A DNA stretch of 64,000 bases, taken from assembly GCA_037013495.1 (NCBI GenBank), contig CM072810.1:77732449-77796448 (forward strand). The letters run 5' to 3'. This DNA is from Hippophae tibetana (taxonomy: Eukaryota > Streptophyta > Magnoliopsida > Rosales > Elaeagnaceae). Below, piece by piece: positions 25,901 to 40,110 of this stretch. Each line of letters starts with the position of its first letter. Positions within the stretch are counted from its first letter, which is position 1. A program made the position numbers and the translations under genes. The notes beneath the pieces were generated by a model that was not told where the DNA came from, searched no databases, and was given only the letters and a program-made list of their open reading frames with translations.

Positions 25901-28900
25901 CCCATGAAAGGAAAATTAATATTGTGTGAATCTATACGATCTTCAATTTCATATATTATAATAGTCGTTTTAATACACGAGTACAAGATTATCATAGTGA
26001 ATAGTTGTGACACATATTTATTAATTTTTTTGTTGTTTTTGAAAATGTGAATAGTATCCATTTTATTTTTCTTTTTCTTTCATTTTTTTAAAGGATATAG
26101 ATTGAATGAAAACAATAATAAATAACCCTTGGTTGGCAAAAATATCTTCATTATTGCTCTTTTGAATAAATCCAAAGTATGTAAAACGGAAATGGTGTCA
26201 CAAAAACATTAAAACCTTGCTAAGTGATGTAAATGATGCCATTGGTGTTCAAAAATGAGGTTCCAAATCAAGGAATATTAATATTGTGTTAGTCTATACA
26301 ATCTGTGATTTGATATATTGTAATTCTTGCGTCGATAACCGAGTAAACAATTATCGTAGTTAATATTTGGAAGTCATATTTATTAAATGTTTTGTTGTTT
26401 TTGAAAATATGAGTAGTATTCCCTTCTTTTTCTCTTCTCTTATATTTTTTAAAGAATATAGATTGAATGAAAACAATAATAAATAACCCTTGGTGGGCAC
26501 CAATATCTTCATTACAGCTCTTTTGAATAAAATCCAAAGTAAGTAAAACGGAAATGGTGTGACAAAAACATTAAAACCTTGCTAAGTGATGTAAATGATG
26601 CCATTTGTGTTCAAAAATGAGGTTCCAAATCAAGGAATATTAATATTGTGTTAGTCCATACAATATGTGATTTGATATATTGTAATTCTTGTGTCGTTAA
26701 CCGAGTAAACAATTATCGTAGTTAATAGTTGGAACTTATATTTATAAAATGTTTTTTTGTTTTTGATAATGTGAGCAGTATTCCCTTCTTTTTCTCTTCT
26801 CTTATATTTTTTAAAGAATAGAGATTGATTGAATAAATTAATAAATAACCCTTGGTCGGAACCAATATCTACTTTATAGCTCTTTTGAATAAAACCGAAA
26901 GGAAGTAAAACAGAAATGTTGCAACAAAAGCTTTAAACCCTATTTAAGTGACGTAAACGATGGAATTTGTTTACAAAAATGAGTTTCCCAAGAAAGGAAA
27001 ATTAATATTGTGTGAATCTATACGATCTTCAATTTCATATATTATAATAGTCGTTTTAATACACGAGTACAAGATTATCTAGTGAATAGTTGTGACACAT
27101 ATTTATTAATTTTTTTGTTGTTTTTGAAAATGTGAATAGTATCCATTTTATTTTTCTTTTTCTTACATTTTTTTAAAGGATATAGATTGAATGAAAACAA
27201 TAATAAATAACCCTTGGTTGGCAAAAATATCTTCATTATAGCTCTTTTGAATAAATCCAAAGTATGTAAAACGGAAATGGTGTCACAAAAACATTAAAAC
27301 CTTGCTAAGTGATGTAAATGATGCCATTTGTGTTCAAAAATGAGGTTCCAAATCAAGGAATATTAATATTGTGTTAGTCTATACAATCTGTGTTTTGATA
27401 TATTGTAATTCTTGCGTCGATAACCGAGTAAACAATTATCGTAGTTAATATTTGGAAGTCATATTTATTAAATGTTTTGTTGTTTTTGAAAATATGAGTA
27501 GTATTCCCTTCTTTTTCTCTTCTCTTATATTTTTTAAAGAATATAGATTGAATGAAAACAATAATAAATAACCCTTAGTGGGCACCAATATCTTCATTAC
27601 AGCTCTTTTGAATAAAATCCAAAGTAAGTAAAACGGAAATGGTGTGACAAAAACATTAAAACCTTGCTAAGTGATGTAAATGATGCCATTTGTGTTCAAA
27701 AATGAGGTTCCAAATCAAGGAATATTAATATTGTGTTAGTCCATACAATATGTGATTTGATATATTGTAATTCTTGTGTCGTTAACCGAGTAAACAATTA
27801 TCGTAGTTAATAGTTGGAACTTATATTTATAAAATGTTTTTTTGTTTTTGATAATGTGAGCAGTATTCCCTTCTTTTTCTCTTCTCTTATATTTTTTAAA
27901 GAATAGAGATTGATTGAATAAATTAATAAATAACCCTTGGTCGGAACCAATATCTACTTTATAGCTCTTTTGAATAAAACCGAAAGGAAGTAAAACGGAA
28001 ATGTTGCAACAAAAGGTTTAAACCCTATTTAAGTGACGTAAACGATGGAATTTGTGTACAAAAATGAGTTTCCCAAGAAAGGAAAATTAATATTGTGTGA
28101 ATCTATACGATCTTCAATTTCATATATTATAATAGTCGTTTTAATACACGAGTACAAGATTATCTAGTGAATAGTTGTGACACATATTTATTAATTTTTT
28201 TGTTGTTTTTGAAAATGTGAATAGTATCCATTTTATTTTTCTTTTTCTTACATTTTTTTAAAGGATATAGATTGAATGAAAACAATAATAAATAACCCTT
28301 GGTTGGCAAAAATATCTTCATTATAGCTCTTTTGAATAAATCCAAAGTATGTAAAACGGAAATGGTGTCACAAAAACATTCAAACCTTGCTAAGTGATGT
28401 AAATGATGCCATTTGTGTTCAAAAATGAGGTTCCAAATCACGGAATATTAATATTGTGTTAGTCTATACAATCTGTGATTTGATATATTGTAATTCTTGC
28501 GTCGATAACCGAGTAAACAATTATCGTAGTTAATATTTGGAAGTCATATTTATTAAATGTTTTGTTGTTTTTGAAAATATGAGTAGTATTCCCTTCTTTT
28601 TCTCTTCTCTTATATTTTTTAAAGAATAGAGATTGATTGAATAAATTTATAAATAACCCTTGGTCGGAACCAATTTCAACTTTATAGCTCTTTCGAATAA
28701 AACCGAAAGGAAGTAAAACGGAAATGTTGCAACAAAACGTTTAAACCCTATTTAAGTTACGTAATTGATGGAATTTGTGTACAAAAATGAGTTTCCAAAG
28801 CAAGGGAAATTAATATTGTGTGAATCTATACGATCAGCAATTTGATATATTATAATAGTCGTTTCAATACACGTGTACAAGATTATCGTAGTGAATAGTG

Positions 28901-31865
28901 GCGACACATATTTATTAATTTTTTTGTTTTCTTTGAAAATGTGAATAGTATCCATTTTATTTTTCTTTCTCTTATATTTTTTAAAGAATATAGATTGAAT
29001 GAAAACAATAATAAATAACCCTTGGTGGGCACCAATATCTTCATTACAGCTCTTTTGAATAAAATCCAAAGTAAGTAAAACGGAAATGGTGTGACAAAAA
29101 CATTAAAACCTTGCTAAGTGATGTAAATGATGCCATTTGTGTTCAAAAATGAGGTTCCAAATCAAGGAATATTAATATTGTGTTAGTCTATACAATATGT
29201 GATTTGATATATTGCAATTCTTGTGTCGATAACCGAGTAAACAATTATCGTAGTTAATAGTTGGAACTCATATTTATCAAATTTTTTGTTGTTTTTGAAA
29301 ATGTGAGCAGTATTCCCTTCTTTTTCTCTTCGCTTATATTTTTTAAAGAATAGAGATTGATTGAATAAATTTATAAATAACCCTTGGTCGGAACCAATTT
29401 CAACTTTATAGCTCTTTCGAATAAAACCGAAAGGAAGTAAAACGGAAATGTTGCAACAAAACGTTTAAACCCTATTTAAGTGACGTAAACGATGGAATTT
29501 GTGTACAAAAATTAATTTCCAAAGCAAGGAAAATTAATATTGTATGAATCTATACGATCTTAAATTTGATATATTATAATATTCGTTTCAATACACGAGT
29601 ACAAGATTATCGTAGTGAATAGTTGCGACACATATTTATTAATTTTTTTGTGGTCTTTGAAAATGTGAATAGTAACCATTTTATTTTTCGTTCTCTTATA
29701 TTTTTTAAAGAATATAGATTGAATGAAAACAATAATAAATAACCCTTGGTGGGCACCAATATCTTCATTACAGCCCTTTTGAATTAAATCGAAAGTAAGT
29801 AAAACGGAAATCGTGTGACAAAAACATTAAAACCTTGCTAAGTGATGTAAATGATGCCATTTGTGTTCAAAAATGAGGTTCCACATCAAGGAATATTAAT
29901 ATTGTGTTAGTCTATAAAATATGTGATTTTATATATGGTAATTCTTCTGTCGATAACAGAGTAAACAATTATCGTACTTAATAGTTGGAACTCATATTTA
30001 TCAAATGTTTTGTTGTTTTTGAAAATGTGAGCAGTATTCCCTTCGTTTTCTCTTCTCTTATATTTTTTAAAGAATAGAGATTGATTGAATAAATTTATAA
30101 ATAACCCTTGGTCGGAACCAATATCTACTTTATAGCTCTTTTGAATAAAACCGAAAGGAAGTAAAACGGAAATGTTGCAACAAAAGGTTTAAACCCTATT
30201 TAAGTGACGTAAACGATGGAATTTGTGTACAAAAATTAATTTCCAAAGCAAGGAAAATTAATATTGTATGAATCTATACGATCTTAAATTTGATATATTA
30301 TAATATTCGTTTCAATACACGAGTACAAGATTATCGTAGTGAATAGTTGCGACACATATTTATTAATTTTTTTGTGGTCTTTGAAAATGTGAATAGTAAC
30401 CATTTTATTTTTCGTTCTCTTATATTTTTTAAAGAATATAGATTGAATGAAAACAATAATAAATAACCCTTGGTGGGCACCAATATCTTCATTACAGCCC
30501 TTTTGAATTAAATCGAAAGTAAGTAAAACGGAAATGGTGTGACAAAAACATTATAACCTAGCTAAGTGATGTAAATGATGCCATTTGTGTTCAAAAATGA
30601 GGTTCCAAATCAAGGAATATTAATATTGTGTTAGTCTATACAATATGTGATTTGATATATTGCAATTCTTGTGTCGAAAACCGAGTAAAAAATTATCGTA
30701 GTTAATAGTTGGAACTCATATTTATCAAATTTTTTGTTGTTTTTGAAAATGTGAGCAGTATTCCCTTCTTTTTCTCTTCGCTTATATTTTTTAAAGAATA
30801 GAGCTTGATTGAATAAATTAATAAATAACCCTTTGTCGGAACCAATATCTACTTTATAGCTCTTTTGAATAAAACCGAAAGGAAGTAAAACGGAAATGTT
30901 GCAACAAAAGGTTTAAACCCTATTTAAGTGACGTAAACGATGGAATTTGTGTACAAAAATTAATTTCCAAAGCAAGGAAAATTAATATTGTATGAATCTA
31001 TACGATCTTAAATTTGATATATTATAATATTCGTTTCAATACACGAGTACAAGATTATCGTAGTGAATAGTTGCGACACATATTTATTAATTTTTTTGTG
31101 GTCTTTGAAAATGTGAATAGTAACCATTTTATTTTTCGTTCTCTTATATTTTTTAAAGAATATAGATTGAATGAAAACAATAATAAATAACCCTTGGTGG
31201 GCACCAATATCTTCATTACAGCCCTTTTGAATTAAATCGAAAGTAAGTAAAACGGAAATGGTGTGACAAAAACATTATAACCTAGCTAAGTGATGTAAAT
31301 GATGCCATTTGTGTTCAAAAATGAGGTTCCAAATCAAGGAATATTAATATTGTGTTAGTCTATACAATATGTGATTTGATATATTGCAATTCTTGGGTCG
31401 ATAACCGAGTAAACAATTATCGTAGTTAATAGTTGGAACTCATATTTATCAAATTTTTTGTTGTTTTTGAAAATGTGAGCAGTATTCCCTTCTTTTTCTC
31501 TTCGCTTATATTTTTTAAAGAATAGAGCTTGATTGAATAAATTAATAAATAACCCTTGGTCGGAACCAATATCTACTTTATAGCTCTTTTGAATAAAACC
31601 GAAAGGAAGTAAAACGGAAATGTTGCAACAAAAGGTTTAAACCCTATTTAAGTGACGTAAACGATGGAATTTGTGTACAAAAATTAATTTCCAAAGCAAG
31701 GAAAATTAATATTGTATGAATCTATACGATCTTAAATTTGATATATTATAATATTCGTTTCAATACACGAGTACAAGATTATCGTAGTGAATAGTTGCGA
31801 CACATATTTATTAATTTTTTTGTGGTCTTTGAAAATGTGAATAGTAACCATTTTATTTTTCTTTT
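19992..31865. repeat. 13,030-bp higher-order unit, copy 2 (cut after ~11.9 kb)
   Basis: This copy follows copy 1 base for base until ~31,858-31,870. There 'ttttatttttc' continues as 'tttttctttcatt' instead of 'gttctcttatatt', switching into the third trimer segment. By eye I find about a dozen differences over ~11.9 kb, which is about 99.9% identity. Examples are g/a at 7,523/20,553, 'aattgaaag' against 'aatcgaaag' near 11,693/24,723, 'aaaggttt' against 'aaagcttt' near 13,897/26,927, and 'cttgtgtcg' against 'cttgggtcg' near 18,363/31,393. Confidence 0.93.
26090..28259. repeat. Two tandem A-A-B trimers, second occurrence
   Basis: This is the 13,030-bp copy of the trimer pair at 13,060-15,229, with the same A*-A-B order and both A-A junctions. 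Private differences from the first copy include 'gtgttttgatat' in place of 'gtgatttgatat' near 27,393 and 'aaaacggaaatg' in place of 'aaaacagaaatg' near 27,997. Confidence 0.93.
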
Positions 31866-34800
31866 TCTTTCATTTTTTTAAAGGATATAGATTGAATGAA
31901 AACAATAATAAATAACCCTTGGTTGGCAAAAATATCTTCATTATTGCTCTTTTGAATAAATCCAAAGTATGTAAAACGGAAATGGTGTCACAAAAACATT
32001 AAAACCTTGCTAAGTGATGTAAATGATGCCATTTGTGTTCAAAAATGAGGTTCCAAATCAAGGAATATTAATATTGTGTTAGTCTATACAATCTGTGATT
32101 TGATATATTGTAATTCTTGCGTCGATAACCGAGTAAACAATTATCGTAGTTAATATTTGGAAGTTATATTTATTAAATGTTTTGTTGTTTTTGAAAATAT
32201 GAGTAGTATTCCCTTCTTTTTCTCTTCTCTTATATTTTTTAAAGAATATAGATTGAATGAAAACAATAATAAATAACCCTTGGTGGGCACCAATATCTTC
32301 ATTACAGCTCTTTTGAATAAAATCCAAAGTAAGTAAAACGGAAATGGTGTGACAAAAACATTAAAACCTTGCTAAGTGATGTAAATGATGCCATTTGTGT
32401 TCAAAAATGAGGTTCCAAATCAAGGAATATTAATATTGTGTTAGTCCATACAATATGTGATTTGATATATTGTAATTCTTGTGTCGTTAACCGAGTAAAC
32501 AATTATCGTAGTTAATAGTTGGAACTTATATTTATAAAATGTTTTTTTGTTTTTGATAATGTGAGCAGTATTCCCTTCTTTTTCTCTTCTCTTATATTTT
32601 TTAAAGAATAGAGATTGATTGAATAAATTAATAAATAACCCTTGGTCGGAACCAATATCTACTTTATAGCTCTTTTGAATAAAACCGAAAGGAAGTAAAA
32701 CAGAAATGTTGCAACAAAAGGTTTAAACCCTATTTAAGTGACGTAAACGATGGAATTTGTTTACAAAAATGAGTTTCCCAAGAAAGGAAAATTAATATTG
32801 TGTGAATCTATACGATCTTCAATTTCATATATTATAATAGTCGTTTTAATACACGAGTACAAGATTATCTAGTGAATAGTTGTGACACATATTTATTAAT
32901 TTTTTTGTTGTTTTTGAAAATGTGAATAGTATCCATTTTATTTTTCTTTCTCTTACATTTTTTTAAAGGATATAGATTGAATGAAAACAATAATAAATAA
33001 CCCTTGGTTGGCAAAAATATCTTCATTATAGCTCTTTTGAATAAATCCAAAGTATGTAAAACGGAAATGGTGTCACAAAAACATTAAAACCTTGCTAAGT
33101 GATGTAAATGATGCCATTTGTGTTCAAAAATGAGGTTCCAAATCAAGGAATATTAATATTGTGTTAGTCTATACAATCTGTGATTTGATATATTGTAATT
33201 CTTGCGTCGATAACCGAGTAAACAATTATCGTAGTTAATATTTGGAAGTCATATTTATTAAATGTTTTGTTATTTTTGAAAATATGAGTAGTATTCCCTT
33301 CTTTTTCTCTTCTCTTATATTTTTTAAAGAATATAGATTGAATGAAAACAATAATAAATAACCCTTAGTGGGCACCAATATCTTCATTACAGCTCTTTTG
33401 AATAAAATCCAAAGTAAGTAAAACGGAAATGGTGTGACAAAAACATTAAAACCTTGCTAAGTGATGTAAATGATGCCATTTGTGTTCAAAAATGAGGTTC
33501 CAAATCAAGGAATATTAATATTGTGTTAGTCCATACAATATGTGATTTGATATATTGTAATTCTTGTGTCGTTAACCGAGTAAACAATTATCGTAGTTAA
33601 TAGTTGGAACTTATATTTATAAAATGTTTTTTTGTTTTTGATAATGTGAGCAGTATTCCCTTCTTTTTCTCTTCTCTTATATTTTTTAAAGAATAGAGAT
33701 TGATTGAATAAATTAATAAATAACCCTTGGTCGGAACCAATATCTACTTTATAGCTCTTTTGAATAAAACCGAAAGGAAGTAAAACAGAAATGTTGCAAC
33801 AAAAGGTTTAAACCCTATTTAAGTGACGTAAACGATGGAATTTGTGTACAAAAATGAGTTTCCCAAGAAAGGAAAATTAATATTGTGTGAATCTATACGA
33901 TCTTCAATTTCATATATTATAATAGTCGTTTTAATACACGAGTACAAGATTATCTAGTGAATAGTTGTGACACATATTTATTAATTTTTTTGTTGTTTTT
34001 GAAAATGTGAATAGTATCCATTTTATTTTTCTTTTTCTTACATTTTTTTAAAGGATATAGATTGAATGAAAACAATAATAAATAACCCTTGGTTGGCAAA
34101 AATATCTTCATTATAGCTCTTTTGAATAAATCCAAAGTATGTAAAACGGAAATGGTGTCACAAAAACATTCAAACCTTGCTAAGTGATGTAAATGATGCC
34201 ATTTGTGTTCAAAAATGAGGTTCCAAATCAAGGAATATTAATATTGTGTTAGTCTATACAATATGTGATTTGATATATTGTAATTCTTGCGTCGATAACC
34301 GAGTAAACAATTATTGTAGTTAATATTTGGAAGTCATATTTATTAAATGTTTTGTTGTTTTTGAAAATATGAGTAGTATTCCCTTCTTTTTCTCTTCTCT
34401 AATATTTTTTAAAGAATAGAGATTGATTGAATAAATTTATAAATAACCCTTGGTCGGAACCAATTTCAACTTTATAGCTCTTTCGAATAAAACCGAAAGG
34501 AAGTAAAACGGAAATGTTGCAACAAAACGTTTAAACCCTATTTAAGTTACGTAAATGATGGAATTTGTGTACAAAAATGAGTTTCCAAAGCAAGGGAAAT
34601 TAATATTGTGTGAATCTATACGATCAGCAATTTGATATATTATAATAGTCGTTTCAATACACGTGTACAAGATTATCGTAGTGAATAGTGGCGACACATA
34701 TTTATTAATTTTTTTGTTTTCTTTGAAAATGTGAATAGTATCCATTTTATTTTTCTTTCTCTTATATTTTTTAAAGAATATAGATTGAATGAAAACAATA

Positions 34801-35140
34801 ATAAATAACCCTTGGTGGGCACCAATATCTTCATTACAGCTCTTTTGAATAAAATCCAAAGTAAGTAAAACGGAAATGGTGTGACAAAAACATTAAAACC
34901 TTGCTAAGTGATGTAAATGATGCCATTTGTGTTCAAAAATGAGGTTCCAAATCAAGGAATATTAATATTGTGTTAGTCTATACAATATGTGATTTGATAT
35001 ATTGCAATTCTTGTGTCGATAACCGAGTAAACAATTATCGTAGTTAATAGTTGGAACTCATATTTATCAAATTTTTTGTTGTTTTTGAAAATGTGAGCAG
35101 TATTCCCTTCTTTTTCTCTTCGCTTATATTTTTTAAAGAA
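31860..35140. repeat. Third partial copy of the trimer segment (5,790-bp offset)
   Basis: This stretch matches 26,070-29,350 at an offset of 5,790 bp. It starts in the B-to-A boundary box 'atagtaaccattttattttt' and ends near 35,140, where 'aatagagcttg' replaces 'aatagagattg' and the sequence enters another dimer type. About ten differences are visible over 3.3 kb (roughly 99.7%), more than between the two 13-kb copies. Neither end has a target duplication or inverted repeat, so exchange rather than transposition is indicated. Confidence 0.87.
31880..34049. repeat. Two tandem A-A-B trimers, third occurrence
   Basis: The trimer pair appears again 5,790 bp (16 monomers) after the second occurrence. 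It keeps both A-A junctions and the A* marks but carries its own changes, such as 'ggaagttatattt' near 32,160, 'tttctttctcttac' near 32,944 and 'ttgttatttttg' near 33,268. It lacks the 'ccattggtgttc' change shared by the first two occurrences, so it separated from them before they were duplicated. Confidence 0.92.
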
Positions 35141-38100
35141 TAGAGCTTGATTGAATAAATTAATAAATAACCCTTGGTCGGAACCAATATCTACTTTATA
35201 GCTCTTTTGAATAAAACCGAAAGGAAGTAAAACGGAAATGTTGTAACAAAAGGTTTAAACCCTATTTAAGTGACGTAAACGATGGAATTTGTGTACAAAA
35301 ATGAGTTTCCAAAGCAAGGAAAATTAATATTGTGTAAATCTATACGATCTTAAATTTGATATATTATATTATTCGTTTCAATACACGAGTACAAGATTAT
35401 CGTAGTGAATAGTTGCGACACATATTTATTAAAAAATTTGTTGTCTTTGAAAATGTGAATAGTATCCATTTTATTTTTCGTTCTCTTATATTTTTTAAAG
35501 AATATAGATTGAATGAAAACAATAATAAATAACCCTTGGTGGGCACCAATATCTTCATTACAGCCCTTTTGAATAAAATCGAAAGTAAGTAAAACGGAAA
35601 TCGTGTGACAAAAACATTAAAACCTTGCTAAGTGATGTAAATGATGCCATTTGTGTTCAAAAATGAGGTTCCAAATCAAGGAATATTAATATTGTGTTAG
35701 TCTATACAATCTGTGATTTGATATATTGTAATTATCGCGTCGATAACCGAGTAAACAATTATCGTAGTTAATAGTTGGAAGTCATATTTATTAAATGTTT
35801 TGTTGTTTTTGAAAATGTGAGTAGTATTCCCTTCTTTTTCTCTTCGCTTATATTTTTTTAAGAATAGAGATTGAATGAATAAATTAATAAATAACCCTTT
35901 GTCGGAACCAATATCTACTTTATAGCACTTTTGAATAAAACCGAAAGGAAGTAAAACGGAAATGTTGCAACAAAAGGTTTAAACCCTATTTAAGTGACGT
36001 AAACGATGGAATTTGTGTACAAAAATTAATTTCCAAAGCAAGGAAAATTAATATTGTATGAATCTATACGATCTTAAATTTGATATATTATAATATTCGT
36101 TTCAATACACGAGTACAAGATTATCGTAGTGAATAGTTGCGACACATATTTATTAATTTTTTTGTGGTCTTTGAAAATGTGAATAGTAACCATTTTATTT
36201 TTCGTTCTCTTATATTTTTTAAAGAATATAGATTGAATGAAAAAAATAATAAATAACCCTTGGTGGGCACCAATATCTTCATTACAGCCCTTTTGAATTA
36301 AATCGAAAGTAAGTAAAACGGAAATGGTGTGACAAAAACATTATAACCTAGCTAAGTGATGTAAATGATGCCATTTGTGTTCAAAAATGAGGTTCTAAAT
36401 CAAGGAATATTAATATTGTGTTAGTCTATACAATATGTGATTTGATATATTGCAATTCTTGTGTCGATAACCGAGTAAACAATTATCGTAGTTAATAGTT
36501 GGAACTCATATTTATCAAATTTTTTGTTGTTTTTGAAAATGTGAGCAGTATTCCCTTCTTTTTCTCTTCGCTTATATTTTTTAAAGAATAGAGCTTGATT
36601 GAATAAATTAATAAATAACCCTTGGTCGGAACCAATATCTACTTTATAGCTCTTTTGAATAAAACCGAAAGGAAGTAAAACGGAAATGTTGCAACAAAAG
36701 GTTTAAACCCTATTTAAGTGACGTAAACGATGGAATTTGTGTACAAAAATGAGTTTCCCAAGAAAGGAAAATTAATATTGTGTGAATCTATACGATCTTC
36801 AATTTCATATATTATAATAGTCGTTTTAATACACGAGTACAAGATTATCGTAGTGAATAGTTGTGACACATATTAATTAATTTTTTTGTGTTTTTGAAAA
36901 TGTGAATAGTATCCATTTTATTTTTCTTTCTCTTACATTTTTTTAAAGGATATAGATTGAATGAAAACAATAATAAATAACCCTTGGTTGGCAAAAATAT
37001 CTTCATTATAGCTCTTTTGAATAAATCCAAAGTATGTAAAACGGAAATGGTGTCACAAAAACATTAAAACCTTGCTAAGTGATGTAAATGATGCCATTTG
37101 TGTTCAAAAATGAGGTTCCAAATCAAGGAATATTGATATTGTGTTAGTCTATAAAATATGTGATTTGATATATGGTAATTCTTCTGTCGATAACAGAGTA
37201 AACAATTATCGTAGTTAATATTTGGAAGTCATATTTATTAAATGTTTTGTTGTTTTTGAAAATATGAGTAGTATTCCCTTCTTTTTCTCTTCTCTTATAT
37301 TTTTTAAAGAATAGAGATTGATTGAATAAATTTATAAATAACCCTTGGTCGGAACCAATTTCAACTTTATAGCTCTTTCGAATAAAACCGAAAGGAAGGA
37401 AAACGGAAATGTTGCAACAAAACGTTTAAACCCTATTTAAGTTACGTAAATGATGGAATTTGTGTACAAAAATGAGTTTCCAAAGCAAGGGAAATTAATA
37501 TTGTGTGAATCTATACGATCAGCAATTTGATATATTATAATAGTCGTTTCAATACACGTGTACAAGATTATCGAAGTGAATAGTGGCGACACATATTTAT
37601 TAATTTTTTTGTTTTCTTTGAAAATGTGAATAGTATCCATTTTATTTTTCTTTCTCTTATATTTTTTAAAGAATATAGATTGAATGAAAACAATAATAAA
37701 TAACCCTTGGTGGGCACCAATATCTTCATTACAGCTCTTTTGAATAAAATCCAAAGTAAGTAAAACAGAAATGGTGTGACAAAAACATTAAAACCTTGCT
37801 AAGTGATGTAAATGATGCCATTTGTGTTCAAAAATGAGGTTCCAAATCAAGTAATATTAATATTGTGTTAGTCTATACAATATGTGATTTGATATATTGC
37901 AATTCTTGTGTCGATAACCGAGTAAACAATTATCGTAGTTAATAGTTGGAACTCATATTTATCAAATTTTTTGTTGTTTTTGAAAATGTGAGCAGTATTC
38001 CCTTCTTTTTCTCTTCGCTTATATTTTTTAAAGAATAGTGCTTGATTGAATAAATTAATAAATAACCCTTGGTCGGAACCAATATCTACTTTATAGCTCT

Positions 38101-40110
38101 TTTGAATAAAACCGAAAGGAAGTAAAACGGAAATGTTGTAACAAAAGGTTTAAACCCTATTTAAGTGACGTAAACGATGGAATTTGTGTACAAAAATGAG
38201 TTTCCAAAGCAAAGAAAATTAATATTGTGTAAATCTATACGATCTTAAATTTGATATATTATATTATTCGTTTCAATACACGAGTACAAGATTATCGTAG
38301 TGAATTGTTGCGACACATATTTATTAAAAAATTTGTTGTCTTTGAAAATGTGAATAGTATCCATTTTATTTTTCGTTCTCTTATATTTTTTAAAGAATAT
38401 AGATTGAATGAAAACAATAATAAATAACCCTTGGTGGGCACCAATATCTTCATTACAGCCCTTTTGAATAAAATCGAAAGTAAGTAAAACGGAAATGGTG
38501 TGACAAAAACATTAAAACCTTGCTAAGTGATGTAAATGATGCCATTTGTGTTCAAAAAGGAGGTTCCAAATCAAGGAATATTAATATTGTGTTAGTCTAT
38601 ACAATCTATGCTTTGATATATTGTAATTCTTGCGTCGATATCCGAGTAAAGAATTATCGTAGTTAATAGTTGGAAGTCATATTTATTAATTGTTTTGTTG
38701 TTTTTGAAAATGTGAGTAGTATTCCCTTCTTTTTCTCTTCGCTTATATTTTTTAAAGAATAGAGATTGAATGAATAAATTAATAAATAACCCTTGGTCGG
38801 AACCAATATCTACTTTATAGCTCTTTTGAATAAAACCGAAAGGAAGTAAAACAGAAATGTTGCAACAAAAGGTTTAAACCCTATTTAAGTGACGCAAACG
38901 ATGGAATTTGTGTACAAAAATTAGTTTCCAAAGCAAGGAAAATTAATATTGTGTGAATCTATACGATCTTAAATTTGATATATTATAATATTCGTTTCAA
39001 TACACGAGTACAAGATTATCGTAGTGAATAGTTGCGACACATATTTATTAAAATTTTTGTTGTCTTTGAAAATGTGAATAGTATCCATTTTATTATTCGT
39101 TCTCTTATATTTTTTAAAGAATATAGATTGAATGAAAACAATAATAAATAATCCTTGGTGGGCACCAATATCTTCATTACAGCCCTTTTGAATAAAATCG
39201 AAAATAAGTAAAACGGAAATGGTGTGACAAAAACATTAAAACCTTGCTAAGTGATGTAAATGATGCCATTTGTGTTCAAAAATGAGGTTCCAAATCAAGG
39301 AATATTAATATTGTGTTAGTCTATACAATCTGTGATTTGATATATTGTAATTATCGCGTCGATAACCGAGTAAACAATTATCGTAGTTAATAGTTGGAAG
39401 TCATATTTATTAAATGTTTTGTTGTTTTTGAAAATGTGAGTAGTATTCCCTTCTTTTTCTCTTCGCTTATATTTTTTAAAGAATAGAGATTGGATGAATA
39501 AATTAATAAATAACCCTTGGTCGGAACCAATATCTACTTTATAGCTCTTTTGAATAAAACCGAAAGGAAGTAAAACGGAAATGTTGCAACAAAAGGTTTA
39601 AACCCTATTTAAGTGACGTAAACGATGGAATTTGTGTACAAAAATGAGTTTCCCAAGAAAGGAAAATTAATATTGTGTGAATCTATACGATCTTTAATTT
39701 CATATATTATAATAGTCGTTTTAATACACGAGTACAAGATTATCGTAGTGAATAGTTGTGACACATATTAATTAATTTTTTTGTTGTTTTTGAAAATGTG
39801 AATAGTATCCATTTTATTTTTCTTTCTCTTACATTTTTTTAAAGGATATAGATTGAATGAAAACAATAATAAATAACCCTTGGTTGGCAAAAATATCTTC
39901 ATTATAGCTCTTTTGAATAAATCCAAAGTATCTAAAACGGAAATGGTGTCACAAAAACATTAAAACCTTGCTAAGTGATGTATATGATGCCATTTGTGTT
40001 CAAAAATGAGGTTCCAAATCAAGGAATATTGATATTGTGTTAGTCTATAAAATATGTGATTTGATATATGGTAATTCTTCTGTCGATAACAGAGTAAACA
40101 ATTATCGTAG
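33840..40110. repeat. 2,895-bp (8-monomer) higher-order periodicity
   Basis: A* monomers at 34,086, 36,981 and 39,877 are spaced 2,895-2,896 bp, or eight monomers, and their neighbours match. The mark 'atgttgtaacaaaagg' near 35,240 recurs near 38,135. The A-tract change 'ttattaaaaaatttg' near 35,427 recurs near 38,323. The marks 'acacatattaattaa' and 'ttgatattgtgttag' of 36,870-37,145 recur near 39,762-40,040. The copies are patchy, with switches at ~35,580/38,475 and ~37,215/40,110. The 5,790-bp offset seen to the left is exactly twice this period. Confidence 0.82.
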
